Assembly (NCBI GenBank): GCA_025925185.1
Contig: JAICLV010000070.1
Location: 1-12,055, forward strand
Length of the DNA: 12,055 nt
Direction of reading: 5' to 3'
DNA from: Acidothermaceae bacterium
GTDB lineage: Bacteria; Actinomycetota; Actinomycetes; Acidothermales; Acidothermaceae
Shown here one piece after another: positions 7,674 through 12,055 of this stretch. A model generated the notes under the pieces. The model saw nothing but the letters and a program-made list of their open reading frames with translations, had not been told where the DNA came from and searched no databases. Both the position numbers and the translations under genes were made by a program. The stretch's first letter is position 1; every line of letters begins with the position of its first letter.

Positions 7674-9220
7674 CGCGGTTCTCCTGGATCGTCGTCGCTG
7701 GCTTCGTGGGTCACTTCATTGTCGCCGTCGGCAGGGTCGCCGACGGCGGATGGATCGGGTGCCCCGGCGCCGAGCGCGGCGGCGGCTGAACGCGCCATCG
7801 GCGTGCCCGGACGGCGGCGCAATGTCCAGCCGTCGATGTTGCGTTGCTGCCCCATGCTCACGGCGAGCGCGCCGGGCGGGACATCCTCGCGAATGACCGT
7901 CCCGGCGCCAGACGCCGCACCGTCGCCGATGCGGACCGGCGCCACGATCATGTTGTCGCTGCCGATGCGCACGTCGTCGCCGACGACGGAATGGTGCTTG
8001 TCGACACCGTCGTAGTTGACGAACACCGTCGCGGCGCCGATGTTCGTGCGCTCGCCGATCGTCGCGTCGCCGACGTACGACAGGTGCGGCACCTTGGACT
8101 CCTCGCCCACGACCGCGTTCTTCATCTCCACGAACCCGCCCGCCTTGGCGCCGCGCAACAGTCTCGTGCCAGGGCGCAAATAGGTGTAAGGCCCGACGTT
8201 CGCGTCGGGCCCGATCTCGGCGCCTTCGCAGGTGGCGTCGCGCACAACGGCGCCGGCGCCGACGACGGTGTCGGTCATCGAGCAATTCGGGCCGACTCGG
8301 GCACCGCTTTCGATGCGGGTTTTGCCGTACAGCAAGGTGTTTGGCAACACCACGGCGTCGGGCTCAATCTCGACGTCGACGTCGAGCCACACGCTCGACG
8401 GGTCGACGATGGTGACCCCGTCTCGCATGAATCGCGAGGTGAGCCTGTCACGCAACAGGGCGCGCGCCTGCGCGAGTTGCGCACGGTCGTTGACGCCGAC
8501 GACTTCGCGCCAGTCGTCGATCAGCGCGGCGCCCACCGGGTCGCCCGCCTTCACGAGAATCCGGACGACGTCGGGCAGGTACTGCTCCCCTTGCGCGTTG
8601 TCGGAACCGACCTGCGACAGCGCGGCCCGCAACTTCGTGACGTCGAACGCGTACACCCCTGAGTTGATCTCCGCAATGCCGCGCTCAGCCTCGGTCGCGT
8701 CGGCGTGCTCGACGATGGCTTTCACGCGACCCCACCGATCGCGGATCACCCGACCGTATCCGGCCGGGTCGGGCACCTGAGCGGTGAGAACGACGCCTGC
8801 TGCGCCGGTGGTCTCGCGATGCGCGGCCAGCGCGCGGACGGAGTTCGCCGACAGCAACGGGGTGTCGCCGGGGACGATCACAACCGTGCCGGTCAGCGGT
8901 GCGCCAGCGGCGTCGAGCGCCTCCAGGGCCAGCCGCACGGCGTGACCGGTGCCGTCTTGCGAAGGCTGGAACACGGCGAGCGCGTCGGGCGCCGACGACG
9001 CGAGGTCGGCCTCGACGGCCTCGCGGCGATTGCCGGTGACGATGGCGACCCGCTGCGGTTCGCAGCCGCTGACCGCGGCGATGACGTGCCCCAGCATGGT
9101 GCGCCCGCAGATCTCGTGCAGCACCTTCGGTGTCGCCGACTTCATGCGGGTGCCCTCGCCTGCGGCGAGGACGATCGCCGCCGCGACCGGCGGGCGCGGC
9201 GCCGCCTGCGTCTGCGTCAC
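7670..9220 (-). CDS. glmU: Bifunctional UDP-N-acetylglucosamine pyrophosphorylase / glucosamine-1-phosphate N-acetyltransferase
   Basis: This 516-residue enzyme performs the last two steps of UDP-GlcNAc synthesis: acetyl-CoA-dependent acetylation of glucosamine 1-phosphate, then uridylyl transfer from UTP. The N-terminal pyrophosphorylase domain (about 12-245) starts with LAAGEGTRMKSATPK (18-32) and contains PGDTPLLS, the GYGRVIRD segment and NSGVYAFD. The C-terminal left-handed beta-helix acetyltransferase (about 265-480) has hexapeptide repeats and the active-site segments RPGTRL, KAGGFVEMKN, NYDGVDKHHSVVGD and IGSDNMIVAPV. An acidic tail of about 35 residues follows, as in other actinobacterial GlmU proteins. 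The GTG has GAGGAG 8 bp upstream. It begins 29 bp after tRNA-Gln and overlaps prs by 4 bp. The product feeds peptidoglycan and surface glycans. Confidence 0.97.
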   Translation of the reverse strand: MTQTQAAPRPPVAAAIVLAAGEGTRMKSATPKVLHEICGRTMLGHVIAAVSGCEPQRVAIVTGNRREAVEADLASSAPDALAVFQPSQDGTGHAVRLALEALDAAGAPLTGTVVIVPGDTPLLSANSVRALAAHRETTGAAGVVLTAQVPDPAGYGRVIRDRWGRVKAIVEHADATEAERGIAEINSGVYAFDVTKLRAALSQVGSDNAQGEQYLPDVVRILVKAGDPVGAALIDDWREVVGVNDRAQLAQARALLRDRLTSRFMRDGVTIVDPSSVWLDVDVEIEPDAVVLPNTLLYGKTRIESGARVGPNCSMTDTVVGAGAVVRDATCEGAEIGPDANVGPYTYLRPGTRLLRGAKAGGFVEMKNAVVGEESKVPHLSYVGDATIGERTNIGAATVFVNYDGVDKHHSVVGDDVRIGSDNMIVAPVRIGDGAASGAGTVIREDVPPGALAVSMGQQRNIDGWTLRRRPGTPMARSAAAALGAGAPDPSAVGDPADGDNEVTHEASDDDPGEPR

Positions 9221-9249
9221 GACGGCGACTCCTCACGACGTGCGATCGG

Positions 9250-9320
9250 CTCCCGGGGGAGGATTCGAACCCCCATTGACGGGACCAAAACCCGCTGTCC
9301 TGCCATTAGACGACCCGGGA
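9250..9320 (-). tRNA. tRNA-Gln (anticodon UUG)
   Basis: A full cloverleaf can be drawn on the minus strand. The 7-bp acceptor stem is TCCCGGG with CCCGGGA. The D-arm is GTCTAATGGCAGGAC. The anticodon arm is GCGGG-TTTTGGT-CCCGT, with TTG at positions 34-36. The variable loop is CAAT and the T-arm is GGGGG-TTCGAAT-CCTCC. The discriminator base is G and CCA is not encoded. It lies 29 bp upstream of glmU and 69 bp downstream of a glycosyltransferase gene. A tRNA-Gln next to glmU is, from memory, also seen in mycobacteria. No integrase or duplicated tRNA 3' end is visible, so there is no sign that it served as an integration site within the window. Confidence 0.96.
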
Positions 9321-9365
9321 CTGCCCTTCGATCGCGTTCAATCCGCGCGCCCTAGCGTACGCAAG

Positions 9366-9380
9366 CGGGCCGCGCGCCCG
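9366..9380 (-). terminator. Weak GC hairpin after the family 4-like glycosyltransferase gene
   Basis: CGGGC-CGCGC-GCCCG forms a 5-bp stem with a five-base loop, 10 bp past the TAG stop. No T-run follows; the next bases on the minus strand are CTTGCGTACGCT. TACGCT there (9362-9357) fits a TAnnnT -10 and could serve the tRNA gene. Both readings are tentative. Confidence 0.25.
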
Positions 9381-9389
9381 ACGGTGAGC

Positions 9390-10472
9390 CTAGTCGCGCG
9401 TGACCGCCGTCGGCCGCGAGTTGGGACGACGCCCGGCCACCGCCGCATATGCGGTGCCGAGCTGCTCGCCGAGCGATTCCCAATCGAGCGCGGAGAGGTC
9501 CGGGCCGCCGTCGCGGTGCGCGGCCGCCGCTCGCTGCGCGGCCCCGAGCGCCCCTGTCGGCGTCCCGTCGCACAGGTACACCCAGCCCGACCCGACCAAG
9601 TCGCGAAGGTCTCGCCCAGCGGGTGTGTTGGTGACGACCACCGGCCGGCAAAGCGAGAGCGCGAGGACGGCCGCTCCCGAGCTCAACGCGCTTGGCGCCA
9701 GGTAGGAGGCCACCACGACGTCAGAGAGAGCGAACAAGGCCGCGACCTCGTCGTCGTCGATGAAGCGCAAGACGAGATGGATGTCGCGGTCACCGGCAGC
9801 GCAGTCGCGAATTTCTGCCTCCAGCGCGCGGGAGCTCGGCTTGCCCGCCACCAGGAGTTGACCGACGGCAGAATCACTGGCCTGCGAAAGCTCACGCCAC
9901 GCGCGCACGATCGCGGGCACGTTCTTGTATGGCCGCACTCGGCCGAAGACGAGGAACACGGGCCGATCGGCGCTCAGCCCGAGCCGCCCCGCGACCGGCA
10001 GCGGGTCGTCGCACGTCGGATAGCGGCCGACGTAGTGTCCATGCGGCACCGTTGCCAGCGGCACGTGCGCCAACGCGGGATAACGCTCGACCAAGGCCCT
10101 TGCCGCCCCTGGGCCCGTCGAAACCAGCAGGTCAACTTGGGCCACGAAGAGCCGGGAGTAGAGCCGCCACATAAACGGGCGCGCGATCTCATGTGGCTCG
10201 AGATTGTGTCCGGTCCACACCAACCTCGCGCCGCGCGCACGGGCAAACCGCAGCATCAGAGTCACCCTCGCGATGTCGTAAACGCTGAGCCGCAGGCTGC
10301 GCCACCGAATGAGGGATTCCGGCCAATGAACATGGACGATGTCGCGACGCCGCAACAGCGCTCGGCTCGAAAAGTAAGTGATTCGGTCGCCCAGCGCGCG
10401 TGCCGCGTCGATTAGCAAGGCAATGTATGGGTTGCCGATACGGGACGGATCCGGGCTCATGAGCACGTCCAC
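9390..10472 (-). CDS. GT-B fold glycosyltransferase (family 4-like)
   Basis: This protein of about 360 residues has two Rossmann-like halves. The N-terminal acceptor half has IGNPYIALL near the start, VHVHWPES at about 45-52 and WTGHNLEPHE at about 87-96, motifs seen in bacterial surface-glycan glycosyltransferases. The C-terminal donor half has VFLVFGRVRPYKN and QLLVAGKP, with FALSDVVVASY preceding SSGAAVLALSLCRPVV. The classical EX7E motif of family 4 enzymes is not visible in that last segment. Donor and acceptor are unknown; the context suggests cell-envelope or exopolysaccharide synthesis in the cytoplasm or at the membrane face. I chose the GTG at 10472, which has GGGAG 8 bp upstream; a GTG at 10490 would add six residues. 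A promoter lies just upstream and tRNA-Gln is downstream. Confidence 0.85.
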   Translation of the reverse strand: MDVLMSPDPSRIGNPYIALLIDAARALGDRITYFSSRALLRRRDIVHVHWPESLIRWRSLRLSVYDIARVTLMLRFARARGARLVWTGHNLEPHEIARPFMWRLYSRLFVAQVDLLVSTGPGAARALVERYPALAHVPLATVPHGHYVGRYPTCDDPLPVAGRLGLSADRPVFLVFGRVRPYKNVPAIVRAWRELSQASDSAVGQLLVAGKPSSRALEAEIRDCAAGDRDIHLVLRFIDDDEVAALFALSDVVVASYLAPSALSSGAAVLALSLCRPVVVTNTPAGRDLRDLVGSGWVYLCDGTPTGALGAAQRAAAAHRDGGPDLSALDWESLGEQLGTAYAAVAGRRPNSRPTAVTRD

Positions 10473-10514
10473 GCCAGTCGCTCCCGTCACGTCACGAACC
10501 GCCGCGAAACCTGA

Positions 10515-10545
10515 ACCGTAACCGACATCGTGTGAGCGGTGTCAA
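10515..10545 (-). promoter_or_regulatory. Predicted housekeeping-sigma promoter for the family 4-like glycosyltransferase gene
   Basis: On the minus strand a perfect TTGACA (-35, 10545-10540) is followed after 19 bp by TACGGT (-10, 10520-10515), which fits the actinobacterial TAnnnT pattern. TTACGG with an 18-bp spacer is the alternative. The gene start lies about 40 bp further on. The long spacer and imperfect -10 suggest moderate strength. Confidence 0.5.
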
Positions 10546-10546
10546 C

Positions 10547-10573
10547 AAAAAGTGACGGCCCGACGCACGGCCG
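10547..10573 (-). terminator. Predicted intrinsic terminator of the formyltransferase-GT2 transcript
   Basis: On the minus strand CGGCC-GTGCGTCG-GGCCG forms a 5-bp GC stem (10573-10556), followed after TCAC by TTTTT (10551-10547). A longer, bulged fold using GGCCGAC (10590-10584) with GTCGGGCC is also possible. It lies 27 bp past the GT2 stop and directly abuts the TTGACA of the next promoter. Confidence 0.5.
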
Positions 10574-10599
10574 AGCGTGACGGGTCGGCCACAGCAGGC

Positions 10600-11619
10600 T
10601 TACCTCAGGCCCGGACGGCGGGTTCCTCGCGTTGTTTCGGACGTCCGGGGAGGATCTCCAAGCACCGCGCGAGAGTCAGGGCGGTAGCGCCGCATCACCT
10701 GATCCGGGCTCAACGAGCGCAGTATTGCCCAGGCCGCTGCGCCAGACTCCCGACGGCCCCTGGCGGCTCGCAGCAACTCCCCGATCAACGAACCAAGCCA
10801 GGTGGCGAGGCCTACTGCTCGTCCAGATCGGCGGGTCACAAGCGAAATCCGATTGGTTCGCATCAGCGCCTGCGCCCAGGGCGCATTGGCGGGTGGTCCG
10901 ATCGTGCGAGTGGCAGTGGCGTCCTGCACGAAACGAAGAACAAATCCCGCGTCCGCTGCACGAAGCGCGAAGTCGACTTCTTCCTCGTACATGAAGAACG
11001 ACTCGTCCCACTCCCCGACCGCCAGTGAGCATGCGCGTGACACCACAAGCATGCCGCCGGTGGCCCAACCCGCGTCGCGATCGTCGCGATAGGCCATCGG
11101 ATCACGGATGACCTCGGTGGGCAGCCGCAGTCGGGCGGCCGTGGGCCCGCCCACGATCGCGTCGCACCACGTCGCAACAATCCGGGGCTTCCGGCGAAGT
11201 GACGGCAACAGCACGCCGTGCTCGTCCTGCAGACGCGGAGCGGCGATCCCCACGCCCGGCTCGCGAACGGCCGACACAAGGCGCGCCAAGCAACCGGCCC
11301 CCAGCACCACATCCGGGTTGAGGACGGCATACGCATCCGCGCCGCCGAGCCCTTCGACGTGGCGAATCCCCGCGTTGATGCCAGCCGAGAACCCGCGATT
11401 CGCGGACATCTCTACGACATGGGCGTTCGGAACCTCCGCTCGCACAACCTCAACCGTGGAGTCGCCGGACCCGCTGTCGACGAAGACCACGACCGCGTTC
11501 AAGTCCTCGAGCGCGCGACGCACCCCCGCGGCGAACTGAGCGATGAGGGCCGCCGAGTTGTGGGTGACGCAGATGACGCCGAGATCGAATGAAAGACAGC
11601 TGACGGAGTCGTCAGGCAT
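10600..11619 (-). CDS. Glycosyltransferase family 2 (rhamnosyltransferase/WbbL-like)
   Basis: This 339-residue GT-A fold enzyme is probably cytoplasmic or membrane-associated. Motifs: VICVTHNS (15-22) at the nucleotide-binding start; VDSGSGDST (47-55); ANRGFSAGINAGI (73-85); and LNPDV (100-104) in the place of the metal-binding DXD. GWATGGMLVVSR (184-195) and WDESFFMYEEEVDF (204-217), which contains the likely catalytic acidic residues, follow. This motif set is typical of the WbbL-like rhamnosyltransferase subfamily used in cell-wall linker and O-antigen synthesis, but donor specificity cannot be fixed from sequence. The C-terminal tail (about 312-339) is Arg/Thr-rich. I chose the ATG at 11619, which overlaps the formyltransferase stop by 8 bp; further upstream sequence in this frame is a shadow of that gene. 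Confidence 0.9.
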   Translation of the reverse strand: MPDDSVSCLSFDLGVICVTHNSAALIAQFAAGVRRALEDLNAVVVFVDSGSGDSTVEVVRAEVPNAHVVEMSANRGFSAGINAGIRHVEGLGGADAYAVLNPDVVLGAGCLARLVSAVREPGVGIAAPRLQDEHGVLLPSLRRKPRIVATWCDAIVGGPTAARLRLPTEVIRDPMAYRDDRDAGWATGGMLVVSRACSLAVGEWDESFFMYEEEVDFALRAADAGFVLRFVQDATATRTIGPPANAPWAQALMRTNRISLVTRRSGRAVGLATWLGSLIGELLRAARGRRESGAAAWAILRSLSPDQVMRRYRPDSRAVLGDPPRTSETTRGTRRPGLR

Positions 11620-12055
11620 CGTCGGACCGTACCCGCGTGGCCAGTTGACGAGCGGCGACGTAGTCCCGCACCAGCCCGTTGGCAATCGCACGATCGACAC
11701 GCAGCTCTGCGCGCCACGTCCGCATCGACGCCCGGAACTCCCGACCGTCGCTCAGGTCTTGTGGCTCACCCGTCGCCGTTCCATCAGCCACCTGCTGCAG
11801 CACGCTCGCGTACAGGTCCGCACCAACCGCGACGCAGCGCGCGAACACCTCCCCGACGCCGTCCGAGGATTCGAGAACGGCACGAGCCGTTCCGAATATG
11901 GCGCCGCCATCGATCGCCGACGTGCACTCATGCACGGTCGCGCCTAGCCATTGCGGCTCTTTCTCATGCAGGGGCCAAAACGCACAGTCGGCGCCTCGGT
12001 AGCGCGGAGAAATACCGGTGTGCATGTTCAACGCCGTCGACTTCGCAATCGACAA
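11612..12055 (-). CDS. Formyltransferase-fold protein (Fmt/sugar N-formyltransferase-like), 5' end outside window
   Basis: The last 147 residues of a gene that starts beyond the right edge. The fragment begins inside the formyltransferase catalytic domain. NMHTGISPRYRGADCAFW contains the conserved Asn and His of the N-H-D catalytic set, and GATVHECTSAIDGGAIF contains the third residue, Asp. These enzymes use 10-formyltetrahydrofolate. The C-terminal part (REFRASMRTWRAELRVDRAI region) does not look like the tRNA-binding domain of methionyl-tRNA formyltransferase. With a glycosyltransferase overlapping by 8 bp, a role in formylating an amino-sugar or another glycan precursor is more likely than tRNA formylation. 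The N-terminal folate-binding part is not visible, so the substrate remains inference. Confidence 0.8.
   Translation of the reverse strand: MSIAKSTALNMHTGISPRYRGADCAFWPLHEKEPQWLGATVHECTSAIDGGAIFGTARAVLESSDGVGEVFARCVAVGADLYASVLQQVADGTATGEPQDLSDGREFRASMRTWRAELRVDRAIANGLVRDYVAARQLATRVRSDDA

Noticed and set aside
6600..8015. Plus-strand 471-codon open frame opposite prs and glmU
   Set aside because: It is antisense to two highly conserved enzymes, and its translation is low-complexity Arg/Asp/Val-rich sequence with no motif.
9250..9320. tRNA-Gln as an attachment site for an integrated element
   Set aside because: No integrase, no duplicated tRNA 3' end and no phage-like gene are visible on either side, and the tRNA-glmU adjacency looks ancestral.
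8949..10415. Plus-strand 488-codon open frame running through the tRNA-Gln complement
   Set aside because: It crosses the tRNA gene and is antisense to glmU and a glycosyltransferase, so it cannot be a sensible gene.
11620..11700. N-terminal extension of the GT2 gene by 27 residues
   Set aside because: It lies within the formyltransferase gene in another frame; the ATG at 11619 gives a normal GT2 N-terminus and a short coupling overlap.
1..12055. CRISPR arrays, insertion sequences or long repeats
   Set aside because: No regularly spaced repeats, transposase motifs or terminal inverted repeats were seen; only short repeats under 10 bp were found.

Overview
The window is high-GC DNA whose protein-coding genes, together with one tRNA gene, all lie on the minus strand. 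The dense codon bias, frequent GTG starts and gene order tRNA-Gln / glmU / prs / rplY (L25-Ctc) / pth point to an actinobacterium. The same core order is known from mycobacteria and relatives. I cannot resolve the genus from sequence alone.

In transcription order (right to left), the window opens with the 3' part of a formyltransferase-fold gene. It overlaps a family 2 glycosyltransferase gene by 8 bp. A terminator-like hairpin with a T5 run follows, and immediately after it comes a TTGACA promoter for a GT-B type (family 4-like) glycosyltransferase. Next is tRNA-Gln(UUG), then the housekeeping block: glmU (UDP-GlcNAc synthesis), prs (PRPP synthesis), rplY and pth. glmU and prs overlap by 4 bp. 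Downstream of pth is a leader of about 310 bp without a convincing gene but with several small hairpins. It precedes a polyprenyl-phosphate sugar transferase (glycan-initiating enzyme) and a sugar-nucleotide cassette: glucose-1-phosphate cytidylyltransferase, an extended SDR sugar-nucleotide enzyme, and two tandem zinc-finger SAM methyltransferases. The second methyltransferase runs off the left edge.

Together, the left block looks like a pathway that makes a CDP-activated, probably C-methylated deoxysugar, next to the enzyme that starts glycan assembly on a lipid carrier. The right block supplies glycosyltransferases and a formyltransferase that could extend and decorate a surface glycan. 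The housekeeping block between them provides UDP-GlcNAc, PRPP and translation functions. The CDP-glucose 4,6-dehydratase expected for such a pathway is not visible here. No CRISPR array, insertion sequence, phage gene or integrase is visible. I see no radically new system; the most interesting parts are the sugar cassette with its two adjacent methyltransferases, the structured leader of the sugar transferase, and the formyltransferase/glycosyltransferase pair.
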